64,000 nt of DNA from Enterobacter ludwigii (GCA_900068845.1 CEFQ01000010.1:268254-332253), one strand, 5' to 3'. Shown: positions 28,806 through 39,160, numbered from the stretch's first letter. The notes: generated by a model not told the origin, from the sequence alone. Program-made: numbers and translations.

Positions 28806-30473
28806 TTATTTATACGCCGACTGATGCACGCCAACGGCGCGGCCTGAAGGGTCATCCATTGATTTGAATGCTTCATCCCACTCAATCGCTTTTGCAGAAG
28901 AACAGGCTACCGACGGACCGCCAGGAACACACTCTGCGGCGCTGGCAATCGGGAACAATTCTTCAAAAATTTCACGATACAGATACGCTTCTTTCGAGTT
29001 TGGCGTGTTGTACGGGAAGCGGAAGTGCGCAGTAGACAACTGTTGATCGCTAATTTGTTTCGCCGCCACTTCTTTCAACGTATCAATCCAGCTATAGCCT
29101 ACACCGTCAGAGAACTGCTCTTTCTGGCGCCACGCTACGCTCTCTGGCAGATAAGAAGAGAAACATTCGCGCAGGATGTGTTTTTCCATCTTGCCGTTGC
29201 TGCCGCACAGCTTGTCTTCAGGGTTGATGCGCATTGCCACGTCGAGGAATTTCTTATCGAGGAACGGCACACGCGCTTCCACGCCCCAGGCGGACATCGC
29301 TTTGTTGGCGCGAGCACAGTCAAACATGTGCAGGGCCAACAATTTACGCACGTTTTCTTCGTGGAATTCTTTAGCATTTGGCGCTTTGTGGAAATAGAGG
29401 TAGCCGCCAAAGACTTCATCCGCACCTTCACCGGATAACACCATTTTGATGCCCATCGCTTTAATCTTACGTGACATCAAATACATCGGCGTAGAAGCGC
29501 GAATGGTGGTCACGTCGTAGGTCTCAATGTGATAAATCACGTCACGAATCGCATCCAAACCTTCCTGCACGGTAAAATGGATTTCGTGGTGCACGGTGCC
29601 AAGGTGTTCTGCTACCGATTTCGCTGCTTTCAGGTCTGGAGAACCTTCCAGGCCAACGGCGAAAGAGTGCAGCTGCGGCCACCATGCATCGCTCTTATCG
29701 GCATCTTCAACGCGTTTCGCAGCGAAGCGTTTGGTCACGGCAGAGATGATTGAAGAATCGAGACCGCCTGACAGCAGCACACCGTAAGGTACGTCGGACA
29801 TCAGATGGCTTTTCACTGACTCTTCCAGCGCATGTTTCAGCTCTGCGGCATCGGTGGTGTTGTGCTCAACGGCAGAAAACTCCATCCAGTCACGCTGCCA
29901 GTAACGACGGATTTCACCATCGGCGCTCGACATGTAACTTCCCGGTGGGAACTCTTTGATGCTGCGGCACACCGGCACCAGCGCTTTCATCTCGGAAGCG
30001 ACATACAGGTTGCCGTGCTCGTCGTTACCCATATACAGCGGGATAATCCCGATATGGTCGCGGCCAATCAGATATTGTTGCTTCACGCTGTCCCACAGGA
30101 TGAAGGCGAACATGCCTTGCAGTTCATCGAGGAAATCGACGCCTTTTTCCTGATAAAGTGCGAGGATCACTTCACAGTCAGAGCCGGTCTGGAATGCATA
30201 ACGATCGCTCAGCTCAGCACGCAGCGCCTGATGGTTGTAAATCTCACCGTTAACAGCCAGTACGTGGGTGTGGTCAGCGTTATACAGTGGCTGTGCGCCG
30301 TTGTTAACGTCAACAATCGATAGACGCTCATGGACCAGAATGGCTTTATCATCCGCATAAACACCTGACCAATCTGGGCCGCGGTGACGCATCAGACGAG
30401 AAGATTCCAGCGCTTTCTTGCGCAGCTCAATAGGATCGCTTTTCAGATCCAGCACACCAAAAATTGAACACAT
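28806..30473 (-). CDS. asnB: Asparagine synthase B (glutamine-hydrolysing)
   Basis: AsnB makes asparagine from aspartate, ATP and glutamine. The 555-residue protein starts MCSIFGVLDLK, where Cys2 becomes the N-terminal glutaminase nucleophile. The synthetase domain carries the PP-loop LLSGGLDSSIIS. Length and order match E. coli AsnB (554). It is monocistronic, with a terminator downstream. Its upstream gap to nagD is 317 bases. Confidence 0.97.
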   Translation of the reverse strand: MCSIFGVLDLKSDPIELRKKALESSRLMRHRGPDWSGVYADDKAILVHERLSIVDVNNGAQPLYNADHTHVLAVNGEIYNHQALRAELSDRYAFQTGSDCEVILALYQEKGVDFLDELQGMFAFILWDSVKQQYLIGRDHIGIIPLYMGNDEHGNLYVASEMKALVPVCRSIKEFPPGSYMSSADGEIRRYWQRDWMEFSAVEHNTTDAAELKHALEESVKSHLMSDVPYGVLLSGGLDSSIISAVTKRFAAKRVEDADKSDAWWPQLHSFAVGLEGSPDLKAAKSVAEHLGTVHHEIHFTVQEGLDAIRDVIYHIETYDVTTIRASTPMYLMSRKIKAMGIKMVLSGEGADEVFGGYLYFHKAPNAKEFHEENVRKLLALHMFDCARANKAMSAWGVEARVPFLDKKFLDVAMRINPEDKLCGSNGKMEKHILRECFSSYLPESVAWRQKEQFSDGVGYSWIDTLKEVAAKQISDQQLSTAHFRFPYNTPNSKEAYLYREIFEELFPIASAAECVPGGPSVACSSAKAIEWDEAFKSMDDPSGRAVGVHQSAYK

Positions 30474-30740
30474 AACTGACTCCTGATCTCACCTTGTGGC
30501 GAAGTAATTTTTACGTTTGTCAGGCAGCCTCGACTGCGTGATGTATAAGAAAATGCGCTAAATGGTGGTGTTGGTGCAAGCAAAATTGCGATTCTTTGAT
30601 AAAAAGAATGTTGATGAGCGAGTAATATTGAATATTATCTAATTAATTGATGAGTATTTTAGATGGCATCTAATGAATCGGTATTGTCGTTCGTTTTATG
30701 CGCATACTTAGTGCGGCGTAGAAATGGGTAACGACAGTAA
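30474..30740. promoter_or_regulatory. asnB upstream region
   Basis: This AT-rich stretch before asnB on the minus strand must hold its promoter. The ribosome site is AGGAG at about 30482. A candidate -10 such as TTATAC is visible near 30545, but no -35 partner is convincing. I see no conserved ORF, riboswitch or attenuator in it. Confidence 0.4.
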
Positions 30741-30767
30741 AAACAAAAGCCCTGCAATTGCAGGGCT
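30741..30767 (-). terminator. Intrinsic terminator of nagBACD
   Basis: A nearly perfect palindrome AGCCCTGCAATTGCAGGGCT (30748-30767) is followed on the minus strand by TTTGTTTTTA, 24-50 bases beyond the nagD stop. Confidence 0.83.
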
Positions 30768-30790
30768 ATAAGAAGAGGTGATGGCTGGCG

Positions 30791-31543
30791 TCAGAACAGG
30801 TCGATATCGGCGACCGATGGATAAATCCAATCCGGGCGGAAAGGCATCGCATCAATATCACTGAGCGTTGAAACGCCCGACAGCACCAGAATCGTTTCCA
30901 GCCCCGCCTGGAAGCCCGCCAGAATGTCAGTACGCAGGTTATCACCGACGATCACCGTCTCTTCCGAATGCGCATGCATTTTGTTTAGCGCAGCACGCAT
31001 GATGTACGGACTTGGCTTGCCGACGTAAAACGGTTTACGGCCGGAGATGGTTTCAATGCCAGCGCATAGCGCACCGCAGGCAGGGACAAAACCGCGCGCG
31101 TGCGTATCGGGGTTGGTAGCGATGAAACGTGCGCCATTGGCCACAAAGAAGGCGGCTTTGTGCATCATGTCCCAATTGAAAGAGCGTGTTTCACCGACGA
31201 TGACAAAGTCTGGGTTAACGTCGGTGATGGTAAAGCCGGCTTTATACAGCTCATGGATCAGTGCACCTTCGCCAATCACATAGGCTTTTTTCCCTTCCTG
31301 ACGACGCAGGAAATCGGCGGTGGCCATCGCCGAGGTGTAAAACACCGAATCCGGAACCTCAATGCCTGCGTTGGCAAAGCGGTTCGCCAGATCAAGAGCG
31401 GTTTGTGAAGGATAGTTGGTCAGCACCACCAACGGCATATCCTTCGCCAGAATGCGCTGCAGAAATTCGTTCGCGCCGGGAACGGCGGTATTGTCATGCA
31501 TCAACACGCCGTCGATGTCACAGATTACGCTTTTAATCGTCAT
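30791..31543 (-). CDS. nagD: HAD-type UMP/nucleotide phosphatase NagD
   Basis: NagD is a HAD-family phosphatase that prefers UMP and GMP in vitro; its tie to amino-sugar use is unclear despite operon membership. The start at 31543 gives 250 residues (MTIKSVICDIDGVLMHD), as in E. coli. An ATG three codons upstream is less likely. Motifs are DIDGVL with the nucleophile Asp, VLTNYPSQ, the lysine of YVGKPSP and VGDNLRTDILAG. It is the last gene of nagBACD. Confidence 0.95.
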   Translation of the reverse strand: MTIKSVICDIDGVLMHDNTAVPGANEFLQRILAKDMPLVVLTNYPSQTALDLANRFANAGIEVPDSVFYTSAMATADFLRRQEGKKAYVIGEGALIHELYKAGFTITDVNPDFVIVGETRSFNWDMMHKAAFFVANGARFIATNPDTHARGFVPACGALCAGIETISGRKPFYVGKPSPYIMRAALNKMHAHSEETVIVGDNLRTDILAGFQAGLETILVLSGVSTLSDIDAMPFRPDWIYPSVADIDLF

Positions 31544-31584
31544 AGATTGCATCCGGTCGGGCCTGCTAAACAGCAGGCTGGTGA

Positions 31585-32805
31585 TTACTCTTCCAGCAGA
31601 TGTTGCAGCAAAATACCGTTCAGCATAGCGCGTTTTGCCAATGCAAAAGCGCCAATTGCCGAGCGATGATCGAGCTCGGAACGCACAACCGGCAAGTTTT
31701 TACGGAAGGCAGCGAGCGCCTGCGTATTGATGCAACCTTCAATGGCAGGGAACAGCACTTTATCGGCTTCGGTGATCTCACCGGCCAACACCACTTTTTG
31801 TGGATTGAATAAGTTGATGGCGATGGCGATAGCCTTACCTAAATAGCGGCCGACATATTCAATCACTTCGCACGCCAGCGCGTCGCCGTGATTAGCTGCG
31901 CGGCAAATCTGCGGCATCAGACAATCATTCAGCGTTAAGGTGCTTGGATAGCCTTGATTAAGCAGATGACGTACGCGACTTTCAATCGCACTGTTAGCCG
32001 CAATGGTTTCCAGACAGCCAAAGTTACCGCAGTGGCAGCGTTCACCTAACGGATCGACCTGGATGTGACCGATCTCGCCAACGTTGCCGTTGCTGCCGAG
32101 AAAGATATGGCCATTGGCGATGATGCCGGCGCCGGTACCACGATGCAAACGCACCAGAATGGAGTCTGCGCAGTCGCGACTTGCACCGAAGTAGTGCTCG
32201 GCTAGTGCCAGGCTGCGAATATCATGTCCAACAAAGCTGGTCACGTTAAAGCGTTTTTTAAGGCTGGAAACCAACGGCCAGTGACTCACCGCGATATGGG
32301 GCATATAGCGGATGATGCCATTAATCGGATCGACTAAACCAGGCAGAATCACCGCAATGGCAATCAGTTCATGGATCTTACGCTGATGCGCCGCCATAAA
32401 GGCGCTGATGGCATTGAACAGCGCGTTCTCCAGCGTTTCCTGGGTGCGCTCCGGCAGCGGATAATCTTCCTGCGCCAGCGATTTTCCGCTTAGATCAAAT
32501 AAGGTTAATGTGGCGTCATTACGCCCCAGGCGTACGCCGATAGTATGAAAATGACGCGTTTCAGTAATAATCGAGATAGCGCGGCGCCCACCGGTGGAGG
32601 CTTGTTGCTCCACCTCTTTGATGAGGCCACGCTCAATAAGCTGGCGGGTGATTTTGGTGACACTGGCGGGCGCAAGCTGGCTATGTTCAGCAATCTGAAT
32701 GCGCGAAATCGGTCCTTGTTGATCTATTAACCGATAGACGGCTGCACTGTTGAGTTGTTTAACAAGATCGACATTTCCTATTTGAGACTGGCCGCCAGTG
32801 GTCAT
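31585..32805 (-). CDS. nagC: N-acetylglucosamine regulon repressor NagC
   Basis: NagC is a ROK-family repressor that releases DNA on binding GlcNAc-6-phosphate and controls nag genes. The 406-residue protein has an N-terminal winged helix-turn-helix (about 16-75: AAVYRLIDQQGPISRIQIAE, LAPASVTKITRQLIERGL) and a sugar-binding ROK domain with the zinc motif CHCGNFGCLE. It lies 7 bases after nagA. Two likely NagC operators are visible in the nagB-nagE gap. Confidence 0.96.
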   Translation of the reverse strand: MTTGGQSQIGNVDLVKQLNSAAVYRLIDQQGPISRIQIAEHSQLAPASVTKITRQLIERGLIKEVEQQASTGGRRAISIITETRHFHTIGVRLGRNDATLTLFDLSGKSLAQEDYPLPERTQETLENALFNAISAFMAAHQRKIHELIAIAVILPGLVDPINGIIRYMPHIAVSHWPLVSSLKKRFNVTSFVGHDIRSLALAEHYFGASRDCADSILVRLHRGTGAGIIANGHIFLGSNGNVGEIGHIQVDPLGERCHCGNFGCLETIAANSAIESRVRHLLNQGYPSTLTLNDCLMPQICRAANHGDALACEVIEYVGRYLGKAIAIAINLFNPQKVVLAGEITEADKVLFPAIEGCINTQALAAFRKNLPVVRSELDHRSAIGAFALAKRAMLNGILLQHLLEE

Positions 32806-32812
32806 TCAATAC

Positions 32813-33961
32813 TTACTCGCTGAGGACGTTGTCTCCGTTGACAAACGTCTTAGTGATTTGATAATCGCGGGTAAAGACAGTCAGGTTGGCGACTTTTCCG
32901 GCTTCGACCGTTCCTAACTGTTTCTCCACACCCATCGCCTGCGCCGGATAGAGCGTCGCCATACGCAGCGCTTCATCGAGAGCTATACCGCAGTGTTCAA
33001 CGCTATTCTGCACCGCTTCAATCATGGTTAAGGCAGAACCGCTGAGCGTACCGTTCTCGTCAACGCACAGGCCATCGCGATAGTATATTGTTTTGCCTGC
33101 AAAAATGAATTGATCAATCGACGCGCCCGCCGGTGCTGTGGCATCCGTCACTAACACCAGTTTGTCGCCTTTAATGCGTTTTGCATTGCGCACATTAGCG
33201 TAATGGACATGTAAACCATCCGCAATAATGCCGCAGTATACATCAGGCGAATCAAACAGCGCACCGATCAGACCCGGCTCACGTCCGGCGAAGGTCGGCA
33301 TGGCATTATAGAGGTGGGTGGCAAAGCTCACGCCCGCGCTGAAACCCATTTTTGCTTCTTCATAGGTCGCGTTGGAGTGGCCTGCTGACACGATAATTCC
33401 GGCATCACGCAGCTTACGAATGACTTCGCTACCCGCATTCTCAGGCGCCAGCGTAACTTTGGTGATCACGTCGGCATTGGCGCAGAGGAAATCCACCAGC
33501 TCGGCATCCGGCAGGCGAATCAGTTCAGGGTTGTGCGTGCCTTTCTTGGCTTTGTTCAGCCAGGGGCCTTCAAGATGCAGGCCAAGCGCCTGATGTTGAT
33601 GCTTCGCCAGAAAGGCGCGCATCGTTTCAACGGCGCGTTTCATCAGCGCATCTGTGCTAGTGATGAGTGTCGGCAAATAGCTGGTGCAGCCTGACTTTTC
33701 GTTGGCGCGCTGCATGATCTCAAGCGTCTCGACGCTTAACGCGTTAATGTCATCGTTAAATTGCACGCCACCGCAGCCATTAAGCTGCAAATCAATAAAA
33801 CCAGGAGCGATATACGCACCAGCCACGTCCTGCTGTGGAATTGCCGCGTCCAGGGCATCACGCGGGCACACGCGTTCAATCAGGCCATCCGCAATCACGA
33901 TCGCATGATTATCCAGAATTTCATGACCGGTAAAAATCCGGCCGTTCACTAATGCGTACAT
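32813..33961 (-). CDS. nagA: N-acetylglucosamine-6-phosphate deacetylase NagA
   Basis: NagA removes the acetyl group from GlcNAc-6-P to give glucosamine-6-P, setting the level of the NagC inducer. The 382-residue amidohydrolase shows the metal and catalytic residues in [10 protein letters not shown] (Glu), [10 protein letters not shown] (His), THLYNAMP (His) and VTDATAPAG (catalytic Asp). It lies between nagB and nagC in the operon. Confidence 0.96.
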   Translation of the reverse strand: MYALVNGRIFTGHEILDNHAIVIADGLIERVCPRDALDAAIPQQDVAGAYIAPGFIDLQLNGCGGVQFNDDINALSVETLEIMQRANEKSGCTSYLPTLITSTDALMKRAVETMRAFLAKHQHQALGLHLEGPWLNKAKKGTHNPELIRLPDAELVDFLCANADVITKVTLAPENAGSEVIRKLRDAGIIVSAGHSNATYEEAKMGFSAGVSFATHLYNAMPTFAGREPGLIGALFDSPDVYCGIIADGLHVHYANVRNAKRIKGDKLVLVTDATAPAGASIDQFIFAGKTIYYRDGLCVDENGTLSGSALTMIEAVQNSVEHCGIALDEALRMATLYPAQAMGVEKQLGTVEAGKVANLTVFTRDYQITKTFVNGDNVLSE

Positions 33962-34022
33962 CGTTTCTCTCTCCCGGCTAAGCCTGCCGCATAACAGCAG
34001 CAGGTTTTATTACATCGTGTTT

Positions 34023-34823
34023 TCACACACCTTTCATATTTTCCGCTTCCATTTCGCGGAAATATTTTACGGTTTTCACTTTCAATTCCATGGTGGCTGG
34101 CTCGTCACAGACCACGACAGATTTGGCATGCAACTGCAGGCAGCTAATCGTCCACATGTGGTTGACGTTACCTTCAACGGCAGCTTGCAGCGCTTGCGCT
34201 TTCAGATGGCCGGTAACCAGAATCATCACTTCTTCTGCATCCAGTAGTGTACCGACACCGACAGTCAGCGCATATTTTGGCACCTGGTCCACATCACCGT
34301 TAAAGAAACGGGAATTGGCCATGCGCGTATCATGCGTCAGGGTTTTGATGCGGGTACGTGAGGAGAGCGAGGAGGCCGGTTCGTTGAAGGCGATGTGACC
34401 ATCGTTACCCACGCCGCCCATAAACAGGTTAATTTTGCCGTATGCACGGATCTTCTCTTCATATTGGCGACATTCTGCGTCAATGTCTTCGGCATTGCCA
34501 TTCAGCAGATTGATATTTTGCTGTTGAATATCAACGTGATCGAAAAAGTTACGGTACATGAAGCTGTGATAGCTTTCAGGATGCTCTTTAGGCAGGCCAA
34601 CATATTCATCCATGTTGAAGGTAACAACGTGCTTGAAACTAACCTGGCCCGCTTTGTGCATATCGATTAGGTGCTTGTAGGCTTCCAGCGGTGTTCCACC
34701 GGTTGGCAGGCCGAGCACGAAGGGACGTTCTGCGCTAGGCTTAAACGCATTAATGCGGTTAACAATGTGGCGTGCAGCCCATTTACCCACTTGGGTCGGT
34801 GTGGCCAAAGGGATCAGTCTCAT
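34023..34823 (-). CDS. nagB: Glucosamine-6-phosphate deaminase NagB
   Basis: NagB converts glucosamine-6-P to fructose-6-P and ammonia, sending amino sugars into glycolysis. The 266-residue protein matches the E. coli length. Key parts are [14 protein letters not shown], the catalytic base in FNMDEYVG and the histidine in [11 protein letters not shown], which opens the sugar ring. It is the first gene of nagBACD and is transcribed divergently from nagE. Confidence 0.97.
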   Translation of the reverse strand: MRLIPLATPTQVGKWAARHIVNRINAFKPSAERPFVLGLPTGGTPLEAYKHLIDMHKAGQVSFKHVVTFNMDEYVGLPKEHPESYHSFMYRNFFDHVDIQQQNINLLNGNAEDIDAECRQYEEKIRAYGKINLFMGGVGNDGHIAFNEPASSLSSRTRIKTLTHDTRMANSRFFNGDVDQVPKYALTVGVGTLLDAEEVMILVTGHLKAQALQAAVEGNVNHMWTISCLQLHAKSVVVCDEPATMELKVKTVKYFREMEAENMKGV

Positions 34824-34933
34824 GTCTTCACCTCAATTAAGATTGGAAATGTGGAGTTGCCGTTTCTCTGACAGTTTTCTGCCTTTAAGCGTAATGCGTT
34901 TAAGCGTAGCCATCCGGGAAAAGTGCGCCTCGA

Positions 34934-34953
34934 TATTTTTCATCATAAAATAA
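34934..34953. promoter_or_regulatory. NagC operator, nagB side
   Basis: TATTTTTCATCATAAAATAA is an AT-flanked dyad of the NagC operator type, about 111-130 bases upstream of the nagB ATG. Its centre lies about 93 bases from that of the nagE-side operator, close to nine helical turns. Confidence 0.65.
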
Positions 34954-34997
34954 GTTTGTGGTGCTGGCTAGCATTTCGCGTTATCAAACCACCATTT

Positions 34998-35015
34998 TGG
35001 TGATTAAAGTCACAG
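34998..35015. promoter_or_regulatory. CRP-cAMP site between nagB and nagE
   Basis: GGTGA-N6-TCACA matches the CRP consensus TGTGA-N6-TCACA with one mismatch. It lies between the two NagC operators and could activate both divergent promoters, as described for E. coli. Confidence 0.7.
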
Positions 35016-35026
35016 TTGTAGTGGTT

Positions 35027-35047
35027 TTAATTTGCGAGGCGAATTAA
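35027..35047. promoter_or_regulatory. NagC operator, nagE side
   Basis: A 21-base dyad TTAATTTGCGAGGCGAATTA(A) has TTAATT/AATTAA ends and a GC core, as NagC operators do. It lies 114-134 bases upstream of the nagE start. Confidence 0.7.
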
Positions 35048-35160
35048 TTTATCTTTACACTGCGCCTCTTGGTGAAAAGTGTCATCAAGGTACCGGGCGA
35101 CGGGATAATAAAATCAACCTGCGCCACGGCAAAACGCCAGTCTCATAGGGGGAGAATAAG

Positions 35161-37194
35161 GTGAGTATTCTAGGATATCTGCAAAAGGTCGGCCGCGCGC
35201 TTATGGTGCCGGTAGCGACTCTGCCGGCAGCGGCAATCTTGATGGGTGTCGGATATTGGATTGATCCAGATAGCTGGGGCGCAGGCAATGCGCTGGCAGC
35301 ACTGCTGATCAAATCCGGTTCGGCGATCATCGACAACATGTCTGTGCTGTTTGCCATTGGTGTGGCATACGGTATGTCTAAAGATAAAGACGGTGCAGCA
35401 GCGTTAACCGGTTTTGTCGGCTTCCTGGTGGTGACCACGCTCTGTTCACCAGCAGCGGTAGCGATGATTCAGAAAATACCGGTGGAGCAAGTCCCTGCCG
35501 CCTTCGGTAAAATCAATAACCAGTTCGTCGGTATCCTTGTTGGTATTCTCTCCGCTGAGGTTTATAACCGCTTCAGCCATGTTGAGCTACCAAAAGCGCT
35601 GTCGTTCTTCAGCGGTCGCCGTCTGGTGCCTATCCTTGTCTCCTTCCTGATGATCGTCGTGGCCTTCGTGCTGATGTATGTCTGGCCGCTCATTTTTGGC
35701 GGACTGGTGAGCTTTGGTGAGCACATCCAGAAAATGGGGTCAATCGGTGCTGGCGTCTACGCCTTCTTTAACCGTCTGCTAATCCCGGTTGGCCTGCATC
35801 ACGCGTTGAACTCAGTATTCTGGTTCGACGTTGCGGGTATCAACGATATTCCTAAATTCCTGGGTGGCGCGCAGTCTATCGCAGAAGGTACAGGAATCCC
35901 GGGCATTACGGGTCGTTATCAGGCGGGCTTCTTCCCAATCATGATGTTTGGTCTTCCGGGGGCAGCGCTGGCAATTTACCACTGCGCGCGTCCTGAAAAC
36001 CGCGCCAAAGTTGGCGGTATCATGCTGGCCGCGGCATTTGCAGCCTTCTTTACGGGTATCACCGAGCCGCTGGAATTCTCCTTTATGTTCGTGGCACCGG
36101 TGCTGTATGTCATTCATGCGGCATTGACGGGTCTTTCCGTGTTCATCGCGGCGAGCATGCAGTGGATTGCCGGTTTCGGCTTCAGTGCGGGTCTGGTAGA
36201 TATGGTGCTGTCAACGCGTAACCCGTTGGCGGTGCACTGGTGGATGCTGATCCCACAAGGCTTGGTATTCTTCGTTATTTACTATGCAGTGTTCCGCTTC
36301 ACCATTCAGAAATTTAACCTGATGACGCCGGGCCGTGAACTCTCTGCCGGTGACGAAACCGATGGTTATGACGTAAATGTTGATCATAGCGGCAACGGCG
36401 AAAGCCAAACTGAATCTCTGGCGCGTCGTTATATTGCGGCAGTAGGGGGGTCGGAAAACCTGACCAACATTGATGCCTGTATTACTCGTCTGCGTCTGAA
36501 CGTCAAAGATTCCGCGCAGGTCAATGAAGGTGTGGCGAAACGTCTGGGTGCTTCAGGTGTGATTCGTCTGAACAAGCAGAGCGTGCAGGTTATCGTGGGT
36601 ACCCAAGCGGAAAGCATTGCAACGGCAATGAAAACCGTCCTGAGCAAAGGTCCGGTTGCGGCATCTGCCGCTGCGTCAACGGCTGCACCCGCTCCAGTAG
36701 TAAAACCGCAGGCCGTAATGAACAGCGAAAAAGCGGTAATTGCTACGCTGCTCGCGCCAGTAACCGGTGAAATTGTTGCACTGGAAAATGTGCCTGACGA
36801 AGCGTTCGCCAGCAAGGCCGTCGGCGATGGTCTGGCTATCAAGCCAACCGGCAAAACCGTGGTCGCGCCAACGGCCGGAACCGTGGTGAAGATCTTCAAT
36901 ACTAACCATGCGTTCTGCCTTGAAGCGGAAAACGGTGTCGAGATTGTCGTGCACATGGGACTGGATACGGTTGCGCTGGAAGGGAAAGGCTTCACGCGTT
37001 TGGTCGAAGAGGGCGCAACGGTAACGGCAGGTCAGCCAATCCTGGAAATGGATCTGGATTTCCTCAACGCCAACGCACGCTCGATGATCAGTCCGGTTGT
37101 CGTCAGCAATAGCGATGATTTTGCTGGTCTGAATTTACTGGCAACCGGTTCAGTGGTTGCAGGCCAAACCCCGCTGTACGAGGTTAAAGGCTAA
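35161..37194 (+). CDS. nagE: N-acetylglucosamine PTS transporter NagE (EIICBA)
   Basis: NagE imports and phosphorylates GlcNAc to GlcNAc-6-P using phosphate from HPr. The 677-residue fusion has an IIC membrane domain (1 to about 385, with GFFPIMMFGLPGAALA and GITEPLEFSFMFVAP), an IIB domain (about 415-500, phospho-Cys in NIDACITRLRL) and an IIA domain (about 530-677, active His in VEIVVHMGLDTVAL). The start is GTG with AGGGGGAG upstream. It is about 29 residues longer than E. coli NagE (648), and its N-terminal ~140 residues of IIC diverge from it. Operator context supports GlcNAc as substrate. Confidence 0.93.
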   Translation: MSILGYLQKVGRALMVPVATLPAAAILMGVGYWIDPDSWGAGNALAALLIKSGSAIIDNMSVLFAIGVAYGMSKDKDGAAALTGFVGFLVVTTLCSPAAVAMIQKIPVEQVPAAFGKINNQFVGILVGILSAEVYNRFSHVELPKALSFFSGRRLVPILVSFLMIVVAFVLMYVWPLIFGGLVSFGEHIQKMGSIGAGVYAFFNRLLIPVGLHHALNSVFWFDVAGINDIPKFLGGAQSIAEGTGIPGITGRYQAGFFPIMMFGLPGAALAIYHCARPENRAKVGGIMLAAAFAAFFTGITEPLEFSFMFVAPVLYVIHAALTGLSVFIAASMQWIAGFGFSAGLVDMVLSTRNPLAVHWWMLIPQGLVFFVIYYAVFRFTIQKFNLMTPGRELSAGDETDGYDVNVDHSGNGESQTESLARRYIAAVGGSENLTNIDACITRLRLNVKDSAQVNEGVAKRLGASGVIRLNKQSVQVIVGTQAESIATAMKTVLSKGPVAASAAASTAAPAPVVKPQAVMNSEKAVIATLLAPVTGEIVALENVPDEAFASKAVGDGLAIKPTGKTVVAPTAGTVVKIFNTNHAFCLEAENGVEIVVHMGLDTVALEGKGFTRLVEEGATVTAGQPILEMDLDFLNANARSMISPVVVSNSDDFAGLNLLATGSVVAGQTPLYEVKG

Positions 37195-37214
37195 GTCCTT
37201 GTGATTGAGCCAGA

Positions 37215-37244
37215 AGGCAGGAAGCAATTCCTGCCTTTTTTGTT
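37215..37244 (+). terminator. Intrinsic terminator after nagE
   Basis: AGGCAGGAA-GCAA-TTCCTGCCT is followed by TTTTTTGTTTT, 20 bases beyond the nagE stop. Confidence 0.88.
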
Positions 37245-37346
37245 TTAAAACGACCAACAAACGGTTGTTTCCCTCCTGCGCTTTGTGGATCATACTCCGT
37301 TACTTCGTGGTACAAATCACCCGTTATAGTTTTTGAGGATTTTGAG

Positions 37347-39014
37347 ATGAGTGAGGCTGAAGCCCGCCCAACGAACTTTATTCGTCAGATCATCGACGAA
37401 GATTTGGCGAGCGGTAAGCACAGCAGTGTGCATACCCGTTTCCCGCCTGAGCCCAATGGTTATCTGCATATTGGCCATGCGAAATCTATCTGCCTGAACT
37501 TTGGTATCGCACAAGACTACCAAGGTGAGTGCAATCTGCGTTTCGATGACACTAATCCGGTAAAAGAAGATCTGGAGTTTGTCGAATCCATTAAGCGTGA
37601 CGTGCAATGGCTGGGCTTTGAGTGGAGCGGCAACATTCGTTACTCCTCAGACTACTTCGACCAATTGTTCAACTATGCGGTTGAGCTGATTAACAAAGGT
37701 CTGGCATACGTTGATGAACTGTCGGCGGATGAAATTCGTGAGTATCGCGGTTCCCTGACGGCGCCGGGCAAAAACAGCCCGTATCGCGATCGCAGCGTGG
37801 AAGAAAACTTAGCGCTGTTCCAGAAGATGCGCGATGGCGGTTTCGAAGAGGGCAAAGCTTGTCTGCGTGCCAAAATCGATATGGCGTCCAGCTTTATCGT
37901 GATGCGCGATCCGGTGCTGTACCGCATTAAGTTTGCCGATCACCATCAGACCGGCAGCAAGTGGTGCATCTATCCGATGTACGACTTCACGCATTGCATT
38001 TCGGATGCGATTGAAGGCATTACGCATTCTCTCTGCACGCTGGAGTTCCAGGATAACCGTCGCTTGTACGATTGGGTGCTGGATAACATCACTATCCCAG
38101 TGCATCCGCGTCAGTATGAGTTCTCGCGCCTGAATCTGGAATACGCCGTGATGTCGAAGCGTAAACTGACTCAGTTGGTAAGCGAGAAGGTTGTAGAAGG
38201 CTGGGACGATCCGCGCATGCTGACCGTTTCCGGTCTGCGTCGTCGTGGTTACAGCGCCGCTTCTATCCGTGAGTTCTGCCGCCGCATCGGCGTAACCAAG
38301 CAGGACAATATCGTGGAGATGGCGTCATTAGAATCGTGCATTCGTGACGATCTCAATGAAAACGCGCCACGTGCCATGGCTGTAATGGATCCGCTGAAGG
38401 TCGTAATCGAGAACCTGCCTGCAGGTCATGAAGAGATCATCAGCATGCCGAATCATCCGAACAAACCGGAGATGGGCACGCGTGAAGTGCCATTCAGCCG
38501 TGAAGTGTGGATCGATCGCGCTGACTTCCGTGAAGAAGCCAACAAGCAATATAAACGTCTGGTGCTGGGTAAAGAAGTGCGTCTGCGTAATGCCTACGTG
38601 ATCCGTGCCGAACGTGTGGCGAAGGACGATGAAGGTAACATCACTTGCATCTACTGTACTTGCGACGTTGATACTCTGAGCAAAGATCCAGCTGATGGCC
38701 GTAAAGTGAAAGGCGTCATCCATTGGGTTTCTGCTATTCACGCGCTGCCAGCGGAATTCCGCCTGTACGATCGTCTGTTCAGTGTGCCAAATCCGGGCGC
38801 GGCTGAGGATTTCCTCACCACCATTAACCCGAACTCTCTGGAAACTAAACAAGGCTTCGTTGAGCCAGGTCTACGTGTAGCCGAGCCAATGGCAGCGTAC
38901 CAGTTTGAACGCGAAGGCTATTTCTGTGCTGATAGTGTGTATTCACAGCCATCCAAACTGGTGTTTAACCGCACTGTTGGCTTGCGTGATACCTGGACAA
39001 AGATCGGCGATTAA
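37347..39014 (+). CDS. glnS: Glutaminyl-tRNA synthetase
   Basis: GlnRS charges tRNA-Gln, including the four tRNA-Gln genes in this window. The 555-residue class I enzyme has the HIGH-type motif [15 protein letters not shown], the KMSKS equivalent VMSKRKL, and the C-terminal beta-barrel anticodon-binding domains. Length agrees with E. coli (554). It stands alone with its own terminator. Confidence 0.97.
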   Translation: MSEAEARPTNFIRQIIDEDLASGKHSSVHTRFPPEPNGYLHIGHAKSICLNFGIAQDYQGECNLRFDDTNPVKEDLEFVESIKRDVQWLGFEWSGNIRYSSDYFDQLFNYAVELINKGLAYVDELSADEIREYRGSLTAPGKNSPYRDRSVEENLALFQKMRDGGFEEGKACLRAKIDMASSFIVMRDPVLYRIKFADHHQTGSKWCIYPMYDFTHCISDAIEGITHSLCTLEFQDNRRLYDWVLDNITIPVHPRQYEFSRLNLEYAVMSKRKLTQLVSEKVVEGWDDPRMLTVSGLRRRGYSAASIREFCRRIGVTKQDNIVEMASLESCIRDDLNENAPRAMAVMDPLKVVIENLPAGHEEIISMPNHPNKPEMGTREVPFSREVWIDRADFREEANKQYKRLVLGKEVRLRNAYVIRAERVAKDDEGNITCIYCTCDVDTLSKDPADGRKVKGVIHWVSAIHALPAEFRLYDRLFSVPNPGAAEDFLTTINPNSLETKQGFVEPGLRVAEPMAAYQFEREGYFCADSVYSQPSKLVFNRTVGLRDTWTKIGD

Positions 39015-39045
39015 GCGTTTTTGACCTCACGCGATATGATCATGT

Positions 39046-39070
39046 AAGGGCGAGCAATCGCCCTTTTTTA
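39046..39070 (+). terminator. Intrinsic terminator after glnS
   Basis: A GGGCGA-GCAA-TCGCCC stem is followed by TTTTTTA, about 32 bases beyond the glnS stop. Confidence 0.85.
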
Positions 39071-39142
39071 TTATCTCTATTTGGCAAGCTACAACCTTTT
39101 ATGCTGCCCGCCTCATCAAGCCTATAATTCCTCATTTGCGAC

Positions 39143-39160
39143 TATTCTGACTTTAGAATA
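39143..39160. promoter_or_regulatory. 18-bp dyad upstream of the NTF2-like gene
   Basis: TATTCT-GACTTT-AGAATA is a perfect 6-bp dyad, about 90-106 bases before the ATG at 39249. It could be an operator of an unidentified regulator. I cannot assign it. Confidence 0.35.

Larger units (their letters stand above)
34824..35160. promoter_or_regulatory. Divergent nagB-nagE control region
   Basis: These 337 bases between the two divergent transcription units hold two NagC-like operators (34934-34953 and 35027-35047) and a CRP site between them (34998-35015). No ORF is supported. The nagE -10 is probably within TTTACACT near 35053-35060, but I cannot fix it. Confidence 0.7.

Noticed and set aside
30540..30600. 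NtrC-type site upstream of asnB (TTGGTGCA half)
   Set aside because: Only one half-site is present at the required spacing, so NtrC control is not supported.
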